From Pseudomonas sp. Bout1 (GTDB taxonomy: Bacteria > Pseudomonadota > Gammaproteobacteria > Pseudomonadales > Pseudomonadaceae): a stretch of 64,000 nt of DNA. A program made the position numbers and the translations under genes. The stretch is taken from the NCBI RefSeq assembly GCF_034314165.1, contig NZ_JAVIWK010000001.1, positions 1,999,001 to 2,063,000 on the forward strand, read 5' to 3'. Shown one piece after another: positions 45,713 through 53,976 of this stretch. Numbering within the stretch: position 1 is the stretch's first letter; every line of letters begins with the position of its first letter. The notes beneath the pieces are model-generated. The model did no database searches and was not told where the DNA came from. It was given only the letters and a program-made list of their open reading frames with translations.

Positions 45713-47224
45713 ATGACTATCCCGAAGGCGTCACCGCAGCGGCCAGAAGATGAGAATCTCGGCGTCGCGGCCAACATGGCTTACGGCCTGCAGCATGTAC
45801 TGACCATGTACGGCGGCATCGTGGCTGTGCCGTTGATCGTCGGCCAGGCGGCCGGGTTGTCGCCGGCCGATATTGGCCTGCTGATCGCCGCCTCGCTGTT
45901 TGCCGGTGGCCTGGCCACGCTGTTGCAAACCCTGGGCTTGCCGTTCTTCGGCTGCCAGTTACCGCTGGTGCAAGGGGTGTCCTTTGCCGGGGTGGCGACG
46001 ATGGTGGCGATTGTTGGCAGCGACGGCGCGGGCGGTATTCCGGCGATTCTCGGTGCGGTGATGGCCGCCTCCCTGATCGGCTTGTTGATCACCCCGGTAT
46101 TCTCTCGAATAACCAAATTCTTCCCGCCGCTGGTCACCGGCATTGTGATCACCACCATCGGGCTGACCTTGATGCCGGTCGCCGCACGTTGGGCCATGGG
46201 CGGCAACAGCCGCGCCGCGGATTTCGGCAGCATGCCGAACATCGGCCTGGCGGCGCTGACCCTGGCGCTGGTGTTGCTGTTGAGCAAGATCGGCAGTGCG
46301 ACTATCTCGCGGCTGTCGATTTTGCTGGCGATGGTGATCGGTACGGTGATCGCGGTGTTCCTTGGCATGGCTGATTTCTCCAGCGTGACCCAGGGCCCGA
46401 TGTTCGGCTTCCCTGCGCCCTTCCATTTCGGCATGCCCACCTTCCACCTGGCAGCGATCATTTCCATGTGCATCGTGGTGATGGTGACGCTGGTGGAAAC
46501 CTCGGCGGATATTCTCGCGGTGGGTGAAATCATCGACACCAAGGTCGACTCCAAACGCCTCGGCAATGGCCTGCGCGCCGACATGCTGTCGAGCATGTTT
46601 GCGCCAATTTTTGGCTCGTTCACCCAGAGTGCCTTCGCCCAGAACGTCGGTCTGGTGGCGGTAACCGGGGTCAAGAGTCGCTATGTGGTCGCCACCGGCG
46701 GGGTATTCCTGGTGATCCTCGGCCTGCTGCCGTTCATGGGCCGGGTGATTGCGGCGGTGCCGACTTCAGTGTTGGGCGGTGCCGGGATCGTGCTGTTCGG
46801 CACTGTGGCTGCCAGTGGTATCCGTACCTTGTCCAAGGTCGATTACCGCAACAACATGAACCTGATCATCGTCGCCACTTCCATCGGGTTTGGCATGATC
46901 CCGATTGCGGCACCGAGTTTCTATGACCACTTCCCAAGCTGGTTCGCGACCATTTTCCATTCGGGCATCAGTTCGTCGGCGATCATGGCCATCCTGCTGA
47001 ACCTGGCGTTCAACCACTTCACCACCGGCAACTCGGACCAGCAGTCGGTGTTTGTCGCCGGGACCGAGCGCAGCTTGTGCTTCCAGGATGTAGCGGCGTT
47101 GCGGGATGGGGATTACTTCAGCGGCGGCAAGTTGTTTGATGCCGAGGGCAAGGAGATTCCATTGCTGGCTGATGTGCCGAAGAAAGCGGCGGTGCCGGGC
47201 AGGGCGCAGACCAGCGAGGTCTGA
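45713..47224 (+). CDS. NCS2-family xanthine/uracil-type permease
   Basis: 503 aa nucleobase:cation symporter-2 in the inner membrane. The TM1 signature YGLQHVLTMYGGIVAVPLI contains the conserved QH. The TM8 acid motif lies around MVTLVETSADILAVGEI, and the TM10 block SAFAQNVGLVAVTGVKSR is the NCS2 hallmark. About 12-14 helices, with a hydrophilic C-terminal tail. XanP/UacT-like purine specificity is more likely than uracil given the ETSAD/AQNVG pattern and nearby nucleoside genes, but this is inference. ATG 45713 has only a weak SD. Confidence 0.88.
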   Translation: MTIPKASPQRPEDENLGVAANMAYGLQHVLTMYGGIVAVPLIVGQAAGLSPADIGLLIAASLFAGGLATLLQTLGLPFFGCQLPLVQGVSFAGVATMVAIVGSDGAGGIPAILGAVMAASLIGLLITPVFSRITKFFPPLVTGIVITTIGLTLMPVAARWAMGGNSRAADFGSMPNIGLAALTLALVLLLSKIGSATISRLSILLAMVIGTVIAVFLGMADFSSVTQGPMFGFPAPFHFGMPTFHLAAIISMCIVVMVTLVETSADILAVGEIIDTKVDSKRLGNGLRADMLSSMFAPIFGSFTQSAFAQNVGLVAVTGVKSRYVVATGGVFLVILGLLPFMGRVIAAVPTSVLGGAGIVLFGTVAASGIRTLSKVDYRNNMNLIIVATSIGFGMIPIAAPSFYDHFPSWFATIFHSGISSSAIMAILLNLAFNHFTTGNSDQQSVFVAGTERSLCFQDVAALRDGDYFSGGKLFDAEGKEIPLLADVPKKAAVPGRAQTSEV

Positions 47225-47243
47225 AGGAGCAGACGATCTTTGC

Positions 47244-47331
47244 GTAGCAGCTGTCGAGCCTTGGCGAGGCTGCGTCGGCGGTGTATCTGACACACCGCTA
47301 CGCAGCCTCGCCAAGGCTCGACAGCTGCTAC
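47244..47331. repeat. Perfect 32-bp inverted repeat with 24-base loop
   Basis: Arms 47244-47275 and 47300-47331 are exactly complementary (starting GTAGCAGCTGTCGAGCC). Same family as 41144-41263. Located between convergent NCS2 and hydrolase genes, where it could also stop transcription as a large hairpin. Confidence 0.92.
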
Positions 47332-47337
47332 GGCTGG

Positions 47338-48270
47338 TTAGCCAGTCTTGAGTGCTTTGTGGGGCACGGAACAAGCCTCATCCAAAAACTGCACCACCGT
47401 GCCCATGCACGCCTGCCGCTCTTCAACATGGGGCATGTGGCTGGAGTCTTCGAACAGCGCCCAGCGCACATCGGCAATTTCATCCAGGAACGGCTTGACC
47501 ACCAACGGGGTGGCCTCGTCATGCCGACCGGAAATCACCAGGGTTGGTACATTGACCTTCGACAGCCGGCCAATCACGTTCCAGTCTTTCAAACTGCCAA
47601 TCACATGGAATTCGGTCGGGCCGCTCATGGCGTGATACACCGTGGGGTCTGCATCCACCTGGGCAAATGTGCGGGCGACTTCTTCCGGCCACGGATTGAC
47701 CCGGCACACGTGCTGGTCATAGAAAATCCGCGAAGCGACCAGGTATTCAGGGTCTTGATAGGTGCCGGCCTGTTCGTGCTTGAGCAGGGTTTCGTGCACG
47801 CCTTCAGGCAATAATTTGCGCAGGCGGTTGGCTTCGCTGACCCAGGTACGCATGCAGGTTGGCGAGTTGGCCGGGATAAACGCACGCAAGCCCTCAGGTT
47901 GCAGGATCGCGTGCTCGCTGCCAAGCATGCCGCCCCAGGATTGCCCCAGGATGGCGTAGTTGTTGCTGATTTGCAGGTGGTCCAGCAGGTTGTCCAGTTC
48001 TTCCAAAAACAAGCCTACGGTCCAGAACGACGGGTCTTTGTCTGGCAGGTGCGTGGAGCGGCCGTTGCCCAGTTGGTCGTAGTGAATGACCGCGTGGCCA
48101 CTGGCCGCAACGTCCTTGTAGGCGTCGACATAATCATGGGTACAACCCGGGCCGCCATGCAGGATGACCAGCGGCGTGAGGCCACTGTGCAGGTCGCCGG
48201 TTACCCGATACCAGGTTTGGTAGTCGCGAAAGGCCGCATAGCCTTCGCGGATTGTTTCGATGAATTCCAT
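47338..48270 (-). CDS. Proline-iminopeptidase/amino-acid-amidase family alpha/beta hydrolase (first paralogue)
   Basis: 310 aa cytosolic serine hydrolase. HGGPG oxyanion motif ([15 protein letters not shown], about 36-50), nucleophile in [10 protein letters not shown], acid in SGRHDEATP and His in [12 protein letters not shown]-terminus [13 protein letters not shown] and length closely resemble my memory of LaaA-type L-prolinamide amidases, so amide rather than peptide substrates are possible. A lux-box-like dyad lies 63-82 bases upstream. It is on the same strand downstream of the LuxR gene. AGGGCA precedes ATG 48270. Confidence 0.85.
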   Translation of the reverse strand: MEFIETIREGYAAFRDYQTWYRVTGDLHSGLTPLVILHGGPGCTHDYVDAYKDVAASGHAVIHYDQLGNGRSTHLPDKDPSFWTVGLFLEELDNLLDHLQISNNYAILGQSWGGMLGSEHAILQPEGLRAFIPANSPTCMRTWVSEANRLRKLLPEGVHETLLKHEQAGTYQDPEYLVASRIFYDQHVCRVNPWPEEVARTFAQVDADPTVYHAMSGPTEFHVIGSLKDWNVIGRLSKVNVPTLVISGRHDEATPLVVKPFLDEIADVRWALFEDSSHMPHVEERQACMGTVVQFLDEACSVPHKALKTG

Positions 48271-48332
48271 TTCGTGCCCTGCCCTGAGAAAAAGTGATCA
48301 GGTACACGATAGCCGGCACGCAACGTTTAAGT

Positions 48333-48352
48333 AACTAGCAAAACAGCTAGGT
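48333..48352 (-). promoter_or_regulatory. lux-box-like operator upstream of the first hydrolase gene
   Basis: Twenty bases AACTAGCAAAACAGCTAGGT, with CTAGC and GCTAG arms around AAAACA. It fits the CT-N12-AG form of LuxR-type sites. On the minus strand a TATCGT hexamer (48306-48311) begins 21 bases downstream. Confidence 0.6.
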
Positions 48353-48364
48353 TTTTCCTTCGGA

Positions 48365-49150
48365 TCAGTCTTCCAGTAGCCGGTAGTGGGTGGCGCGTAC
48401 CACCGCTTGAACCCGGTTTTTGGCCCCCAGCTTGTGCATGGCTGACGCCAGGTGCAGGGTGACGACGGCCAGGGAACGGCTCAATTGCGTGGCAATATCG
48501 GCGGCGGTCAGACCGTCGGCGGCCCATTTGAGGCATTCGCGCTCACGTTTGGTCAGGCGGATATGCGGGTAGGAGCGCAGTTCCTTGCTGAATAGCGGGT
48601 AGGCAGCTTCCTGCAAGGCATGGGTGATCAGGCTGAATTCCGACAAGGTATGGCGGGCATCCTGTAATACCGTGCTGGCCTTGCCGGTACGCAAGCCGGT
48701 CAGTGAAGCGAAGCCGCCCCGGGGCAAGTGGATCGGTACGCTGACGCCGCAGGTCATCTGCCGGTCGTGCAGGTAGCTCGAAACGGGGGCGTGGCAGGGG
48801 TCGATGATCTTTTGCAGCGCGGTGTCGGCCTTGGCCTCGTAGGACCAGACAAACGGAGAAACCGTAGACAGCGCCAGGTGTTGCACCGGGTCAATCTGAT
48901 AAAACCCGGCGCTGCACCACAAGTTGTACCAGTCGGGCGGCGTATTGCGCAGTTGCAGCACAGACGGGGTAATCAGTGCACCATTATGGTCAATGGGAAC
49001 GGGGGTGTAATCGTAGACCAACGCATCGAAACCCAGGTGCTGGGCCAATACGAGGGTGTTGTCCATCTGTTCATCCAGGCTCCTGCCGGGGATGAGACGG
49101 TCATTAAATGCAGTTAGCCTGGCCAGCATCCGTTCTGCTCCCGAATTCAT
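48365..49150 (-). CDS. LuxR-family solo regulator, PipR/plant-responsive type
   Basis: 261 aa. The autoinducer-binding domain (about 1-170) keeps Asp87-Pro88 (YQIDPV), Trp102 (FVWSY) and Gly135 (MTCGVSV). In PPDWYNLW, Trp74 matches the conserved Trp57 of TraR, but Trp78 replaces Tyr61, a change known from plant-signal-responsive LuxR solos. The C-terminal HTH is LTKRERECLKWAADGLT, then ADIATQLSRSLAVVTLHL. No luxI is in the window. It lies between two Pip-family hydrolase genes, each with a lux-box-like site. ATG 49150 is chosen over GTG 49183. Confidence 0.88.
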   Translation of the reverse strand: MNSGAERMLARLTAFNDRLIPGRSLDEQMDNTLVLAQHLGFDALVYDYTPVPIDHNGALITPSVLQLRNTPPDWYNLWCSAGFYQIDPVQHLALSTVSPFVWSYEAKADTALQKIIDPCHAPVSSYLHDRQMTCGVSVPIHLPRGGFASLTGLRTGKASTVLQDARHTLSEFSLITHALQEAAYPLFSKELRSYPHIRLTKRERECLKWAADGLTAADIATQLSRSLAVVTLHLASAMHKLGAKNRVQAVVRATHYRLLED

Positions 49151-49209
49151 TTGAATCTCGTCTTGCTGCAAGTAGAATGCCACGCCCCGGCGAAGGACTG
49201 CCAGACCAA

Positions 49210-49229
49210 ACCTATAAGAATTACCAGGT
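49210..49229 (+). promoter_or_regulatory. lux-box-like operator upstream of the hydrolase-ABC operon
   Basis: Twenty bases ACCTATAAGAATTACCAGGT with ACCT/AGGT ends, 82 bases before the hydrolase ATG. TAGTGT at 49252-49257, 22 bases downstream, could be the -10, which would centre the box near -44, as in LuxR-activated promoters. Confidence 0.6.
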
Positions 49230-49311
49230 TATGGACGCGCGGCATCCTCGGTAGTGTTGGCCTCTAAACGGCCACTCTCCACAGGGCCGACACACAACAA
49301 GGAATGTATGC

Positions 49312-50199
49312 ATGTGGCGTGAAATTGCCCCCGACCAGCAGTACAACGTGCAAGTCGACGGCCACAACCTCGTGGCCTACAGCTTTGGCGAAGGCGATGA
49401 GGTGCTGCTGTGTCTCAATGGCGGCCCAGGGCTGCCTTGCGACTACTTGCGCGATGCTCATGGCTGGCTCAAGGAAAACGGCTTGCGAGTGGTTGCATTC
49501 GACCAGCTTGGCACCGGCGCATCAGCCAGGCCGACCGATGTTTCGCTGTGGGAAATCAGCCGATATGTCGAAGAAGTCGAAACCGTGCGCCAGGCCCTTG
49601 GCCTGGGTCGCGTGCACCTGCTGGGGCATTCGTGGGGCGGATGGCTGGGCATCGAATACGCCATTCACTACCCCGACGCGCTGAAAAGCCTGATCCTGGA
49701 AAACACCGTCGGCGACATTCCGCACCTGTCCCTGGAGCTGGAGCGCCTGCGCGGCGCCCTGGGCAGCGAAACCGTGGCGATGATGCAACGCCACGAAGCC
49801 ATGGGCACCCTCGACCACCCGCAGTACCAGGCCGCCATCACCTTGCTCAACTACCGTCATGTCTGCCGCCTGGACGAGTGGCCGGCGCCGGTCCAGCGCT
49901 CCCTCGGCGACTGGAACATGGGGCCTTACGAAACCATGCAGGGCCCCAACGAATTCCTCTACATCGGCAACCTCAAGGACTGGAACCGCATCCCCGAGAT
50001 GGCCGAGTTCAAGATGCCGATACTGATCACCACCGGCCAGCACGACGAACTCACCCCGGCCTGCGCCATGCGCATGAAAAGCGCAGCCAGGCATGCCGAG
50101 CTGCACGTGTTCCCCAACAGCAGCCATATGCCGTTTTACGAGGAGCCGCAGGCTTACTTCCCGGTGCTGCTGGACTTCCTTGCTCGTCACCGAGGCTGA
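49312..50199 (+). CDS. Proline-iminopeptidase family alpha/beta hydrolase (second paralogue), first gene of ABC operon
   Basis: 295 aa. NGGPG replaces HGGPG (LCLNGGPGLPCDYLRD); the nucleophile is in LLGHSWGGWLG, acid in TTGQHDELTP and His in NSSHMPFYEEP. It shares the overall plan with the gene at 47338, including HVCR..(E/D)EWP and GSLKDWN/GNLKDWN, but is clearly divergent. Only three bases separate its stop from the next permease gene, so it is cotranscribed with a peptide-type ABC transporter. It probably hydrolyses the imported compound. AAGGAATG precedes the ATG. Confidence 0.85.
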   Translation: MWREIAPDQQYNVQVDGHNLVAYSFGEGDEVLLCLNGGPGLPCDYLRDAHGWLKENGLRVVAFDQLGTGASARPTDVSLWEISRYVEEVETVRQALGLGRVHLLGHSWGGWLGIEYAIHYPDALKSLILENTVGDIPHLSLELERLRGALGSETVAMMQRHEAMGTLDHPQYQAAITLLNYRHVCRLDEWPAPVQRSLGDWNMGPYETMQGPNEFLYIGNLKDWNRIPEMAEFKMPILITTGQHDELTPACAMRMKSAARHAELHVFPNSSHMPFYEEPQAYFPVLLDFLARHRG

Positions 50200-50202
50200 C
50201 GG

Positions 50203-51150
50203 ATGAACCTGGCGCGTTACCGTTTCGTGCTGTCCCGGCCGCTGCAATTGCTGCCGGTGCTGTTTGGCATCAGCCTGATCACCTTTGTGCTGGTGCGCTC
50301 GATTCCCGGCGACCCGGCGCGGGCCCTGCTGGGTTCGCGCAGCACCCCGGATGCGTTGCTGAAGATCCGCGCCCAGTACGGCCTCGACCAACCACTGTGG
50401 CTGCAATATTTCTACTTCCTGAAAAACCTGCTCAAGGGCGATCTTGGCCAGTCGCTGCTGTACAAGGTCGACGCATTGAAGCTGATCGTCACCCGCATCG
50501 AGCCGACCCTGTTCCTGGTGCTGGGCAGTGTGCTGCTGGCGCTATTGATCGCGGTGCCGCTGGCCACCGTGGCCGCACGTAATAAAGGCGGCTGGGCGGA
50601 TAACCTGGTCCGTCTGTTCACCACCGTCGGCCTGGGCATGCCGGCGTTCTGGCTGGGCTTGATGCTGATCCTGTTGTTCAGCGTGCAATGGGGCCTGTTC
50701 CCGGTCTCCGGTTATGGGCGCACCTGGCTGGACAAGGCGCACCACATGCTCCTCCCGTGCCTGACCATCGCCCTCGCGTTATCGGCGGTGCTGGTGCGCA
50801 ACCTGCGGGCGAGCATGTTGATGGAATTGCAGGCCGACCACGTGACCGCTGCCCGGGCGCGGGGTTTGTCGGAGGCCGCTGTATTTCGTCGCCACGTGCT
50901 GCCCAATTCCCTGGTGCCGGCGGTCAACCTGTTGGCGGTGAACATTGGCTGGCTGATCAGCGGCACAGTGGTGATCGAAAGCCTGTTCGCGATTCCCGGC
51001 ATCGGCCAGTTGCTGGTGCGCGGCATCTTCACCCGCGACTACATGGTGGTGCAGGGCGTGGCGATGGTGCTGGCCTGCGCAACCGTGCTGGTCAACTTTT
51101 TCGCCGACGTGGTGACGGTAGCGCTGGACCCGCGAGTGAAGATGCAATGA
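50203..51150 (+). CDS. Peptide-type ABC transporter permease (DppB/OppB family)
   Basis: 315 aa inner-membrane protein with six helices. N-terminus LQLLPVLFGISLITFVLVRSIPGDPA is the DppB/OppB hallmark. The EAA-type loop is VTAARARGLSEAAVFRRHVLPNSLVP, and it ends FFADVVTVALDPRVKMQ. Tightly spaced after the hydrolase and overlapping the next permease by ATGA. Pairs with the DppC-like gene for import of a small peptide or amide. Confidence 0.93.
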   Translation: MNLARYRFVLSRPLQLLPVLFGISLITFVLVRSIPGDPARALLGSRSTPDALLKIRAQYGLDQPLWLQYFYFLKNLLKGDLGQSLLYKVDALKLIVTRIEPTLFLVLGSVLLALLIAVPLATVAARNKGGWADNLVRLFTTVGLGMPAFWLGLMLILLFSVQWGLFPVSGYGRTWLDKAHHMLLPCLTIALALSAVLVRNLRASMLMELQADHVTAARARGLSEAAVFRRHVLPNSLVPAVNLLAVNIGWLISGTVVIESLFAIPGIGQLLVRGIFTRDYMVVQGVAMVLACATVLVNFFADVVTVALDPRVKMQ

Positions 51151-52004
51151 GCACGCGCCCATTGATTGCCCCGTGGCGCTTGCGCCTGCGCTTTGGATTT
51201 CGCAACGGCCGACTGACTGCGGCCTGGGGCCTGTTGATTCTGCTGATATGGCTGGCGCTGGCGCTGTTCGCCCCGTGGGTCGCACCCTTTGATCCGATTG
51301 CGCAAAACACCGACATCAGTTTATTGGGCCCCAGCCTGGCCCATCCATTTGGTACGGACAACTACGGCCGCGACATTCTTTCGAGGGTGATCTGGGGCGC
51401 CCGCATCGACCTGCAACTGGCGGTGGTCGGGGTGATCTTTCCATTCCTGATCGGCACCTTTGTCGGCGCGGTGTCCGGTTATATCGGCGGGCGTTTCGAC
51501 AGCTTCTGCATGCGGGTCATCGACGTGATTCTCGCGTTTCCGTTCCTGGTGCTGATGCTGGCGATCATGGCCATCCTCGGCCCGGGCTTGAAGAGCTTCT
51601 ATATCGCCATGGCGCTGGTGGGCTGGGTGTCTTACGCGCGGCTGATTCGTTCGCAAATCCTGGTACTCAAGGAAAGCGACTTCGCCCTGGCCGCCAAAAG
51701 CCTGGGTTTTGGCCATGGGCGCATTCTGTTCCGGCATTTGTTGCCCAACGCGATGTTCGGCTCGATTGTGTTCTCGATGTCTGACGCGGTGCTGGTGCTG
51801 CTCAACGGCGCGGCGGTCAGCTACCTCGGCCTGGGTGTACAGCCGCCGACCGCCGAGTGGGGCACCATGGTCGCCGAAGGCCAGGCATTTATCACCACGG
51901 CCTGGTGGATTTGCACCTTCCCGGGCCTGGCCATCGTGACCCTGGCCATGGGCTTCAGCCTGCTGGCCGATGGTGTGGCGCACGTGTTGGGGGATCGCTC
52001 ATGA
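51147..52004 (+). CDS. Peptide-type ABC transporter permease (DppC/OppC family)
   Basis: 285 aa. Hallmarks are LFAPWVAPFDPIAQN, HPFGTDNYGRDILSRVIWGAR and the coupling loop FALAAKSLGFGHGRILFRHLLPN, with GLGVQPPTAEWGTMVAEGQ before the last helices. Start overlaps the DppB-like stop (ATGA) and its stop overlaps the ATPase start, so translation is coupled through the operon. Confidence 0.93.
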   Translation: MSTRPLIAPWRLRLRFGFRNGRLTAAWGLLILLIWLALALFAPWVAPFDPIAQNTDISLLGPSLAHPFGTDNYGRDILSRVIWGARIDLQLAVVGVIFPFLIGTFVGAVSGYIGGRFDSFCMRVIDVILAFPFLVLMLAIMAILGPGLKSFYIAMALVGWVSYARLIRSQILVLKESDFALAAKSLGFGHGRILFRHLLPNAMFGSIVFSMSDAVLVLLNGAAVSYLGLGVQPPTAEWGTMVAEGQAFITTAWWICTFPGLAIVTLAMGFSLLADGVAHVLGDRS

Positions 52005-52957
52005 GCCTGTTACAGGTGCGAGACCTGAGCGTGATCGCCAATAACACCGGGCGCGACGTGACGTTGGTGGACCGGGTGTCTTTCGACCTGGCCGAAGGTG
52101 AGATCCTCGGCCTGGTAGGTGAAAGCGGTTCGGGCAAGACCATGGCCTGTCGCGGGCTGATGCGGTTGCTGCCGTCCGTAAGCTTGCGGGTGCAGGGTGG
52201 CTCGGTACGCTTGGCGGGCCAGGAGCTTCTAAAGCTGGATGATGCCGGCATGCGCGCGGTGCGCGGCGGGCAACTCGGGATGATTTTCCAGAACCCCAGC
52301 AGCCACCTCGACCCGCTGATGCGCATTGGCGATCAGATCGCCGAAGGCATCCGCCTGCACCAGGGCGCGTCGAAAAAGGAGGCGCGCCGGCAAGCCATCG
52401 AGGTGTTGCGCCAGGTTGGCATTCCCGATCCCACAGCGCGTGTCGACAATTATCCCCATGAGTTTTCCGGCGGCATGCGCCAGCGGGCGATGATCGCTGT
52501 GGCCCTGGGTTGCAACCCCCACGTGCTGATCGCCGACGAGCCGACCACCGCCCTCGACGTCACCGTGCAGGCCCAGATCCTGCGCCTGTTGCTGGACCTG
52601 CGGGACCAGCGCGGCCTGTCGATCATCATGATCACCCACGACCTGGGCGTGGTGGCGCAAACCTGTGACTCCATTGCCGTGATGTACGCCGGCCGCCTGT
52701 GCGAGCACGGCAGCAAATACGAGCTGCTGGCGCATCCGCAACACCCGTACACCGCCGGCCTCATCGAGTGCCAGCCCGCCACCAGCAGCGGCCACGCCTT
52801 GTTGCGCACCATCGCCGGGCAACCGCCGTTGCTCGATGCATTGCCCAAAGGCTGCCGGTTCAACCCGCGTTGCCCGCAGGTCGGCCCCTTGTGCACCGAA
52901 CTGTTGCCGGAAGGCGCACGGGTTGCCTGCCACTATCCCTTGGGAGTTCGCCCATGA
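52001..52957 (+). CDS. Peptide-type ABC transporter ATPase (DppD/OppD family)
   Basis: 318 aa. Walker [10 protein letters not shown]-loop [13 protein letters not shown], signature [19 protein letters not shown], Walker [13 protein letters not shown]-loop MITHDLGVV. The C-terminal oligopeptide-transporter extension has the cysteine cluster [14 protein letters not shown], probably an iron-sulfur site in this family. Overlaps both neighbours by four bases. Confidence 0.94.
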   Translation: MSLLQVRDLSVIANNTGRDVTLVDRVSFDLAEGEILGLVGESGSGKTMACRGLMRLLPSVSLRVQGGSVRLAGQELLKLDDAGMRAVRGGQLGMIFQNPSSHLDPLMRIGDQIAEGIRLHQGASKKEARRQAIEVLRQVGIPDPTARVDNYPHEFSGGMRQRAMIAVALGCNPHVLIADEPTTALDVTVQAQILRLLLDLRDQRGLSIIMITHDLGVVAQTCDSIAVMYAGRLCEHGSKYELLAHPQHPYTAGLIECQPATSSGHALLRTIAGQPPLLDALPKGCRFNPRCPQVGPLCTELLPEGARVACHYPLGVRP

Positions 52958-53925
52958 CGTTGCTACAGGTGAATGACCTTGAGGTGCGTTTCGCCGCCGC
53001 CGGCAGCGGCCTGTTCGGCCTGAATAAACAGTGGGTGAGGGCGGTCAACGGGGTATCGATAACCCTGGGCGCCGGTGAAACCCTCGGTTTGGTGGGTGAG
53101 TCCGGCAGCGGCAAAAGCACGCTGGGGCGGGCGATCCTGCACCTCAACCCGATCAGCGCCGGGCAGGTGGTGTTCGACGGCATCGACATGGCCCACGCCG
53201 GGCCGGTCGACATCGCGCGTTTGCGGCACGAGACGGCAATGATCTTCCAGGATCCCTACGCCGCCCTGAACCCGCGCCTTACCGTCGGCGAAACGATTGC
53301 CGAAGTCCTGCGGGTGCAGCGCAAGGTGCCGTCAGAACATATCCCGCGCCGGGTCGACGAGTTACTCGACCTGGTAGGCCTGCGCCCCGAACTCGCCAGC
53401 CGCAAGCCCGGCTCCCTCAGCGGTGGCCAGTGCCAGCGCGTCGGCATCGCCCGGGCGCTGGCGGTTGAGCCCCGGCTGATCATCGCCGATGAATGCGTAG
53501 CCGCCTTGGACGTGTCGATCCAGGGCCAAATCATCAACCTGCTGCTGGAACTGCAACAGCGCATGAACCTGGCGATCCTGTTTATCGCCCACGATCTGGC
53601 CATCGTCCGCCGCCTGTGCGACCGAGTGGCGGTGATGTACCTGGGGAAAATCGTCGAGGAAGGCCCGGTGGAAGCGGTCTTCATGGCCCCGCGCCACCCG
53701 TATACGGCAGCGTTGATCCAGGCGATTCCGGAGATTGACCCGTACCGCCCGCTGCCCAGCGAACCGTTGCCGGGTGAGCCGCCGAGCCCGCTGAAATTGC
53801 CCAATGGTTGCGCCTTTCACCCGCGTTGCCGGTATGCACGAACCGTGTGTGCCGAGGCATTGCCGCCGACTCAGTTTGTGCAAACGCATCGGTACAGTTG
53901 CGTGCTTGAAGAACCTTTGCTTTGA
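52954..53925 (+). CDS. Peptide-type ABC transporter ATPase (DppF/OppF family)
   Basis: 323 aa. Walker [14 protein letters not shown]-loop MIFQDPYAALNPRLTV, signature SLSGGQCQRVGIARAL, H-loop FIAHDLAIV, and a C-terminal Cys motif (FHPRCRYARTVC). Walker B reads LIIADECVAALDVS, with Cys in place of the usual Pro of DEP; the catalytic Glu is kept, so activity is probably intact. It completes the two-ATPase set of a Dpp-type importer. The SBP gene follows 51 bases later. Confidence 0.93.
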   Translation: MTLLQVNDLEVRFAAAGSGLFGLNKQWVRAVNGVSITLGAGETLGLVGESGSGKSTLGRAILHLNPISAGQVVFDGIDMAHAGPVDIARLRHETAMIFQDPYAALNPRLTVGETIAEVLRVQRKVPSEHIPRRVDELLDLVGLRPELASRKPGSLSGGQCQRVGIARALAVEPRLIIADECVAALDVSIQGQIINLLLELQQRMNLAILFIAHDLAIVRRLCDRVAVMYLGKIVEEGPVEAVFMAPRHPYTAALIQAIPEIDPYRPLPSEPLPGEPPSPLKLPNGCAFHPRCRYARTVCAEALPPTQFVQTHRYSCVLEEPLL

Positions 53926-53976
53926 ACCCTTCCTGCCGATCATGAACAACCGCCGTTATAGACAAGGAGTTATGAC

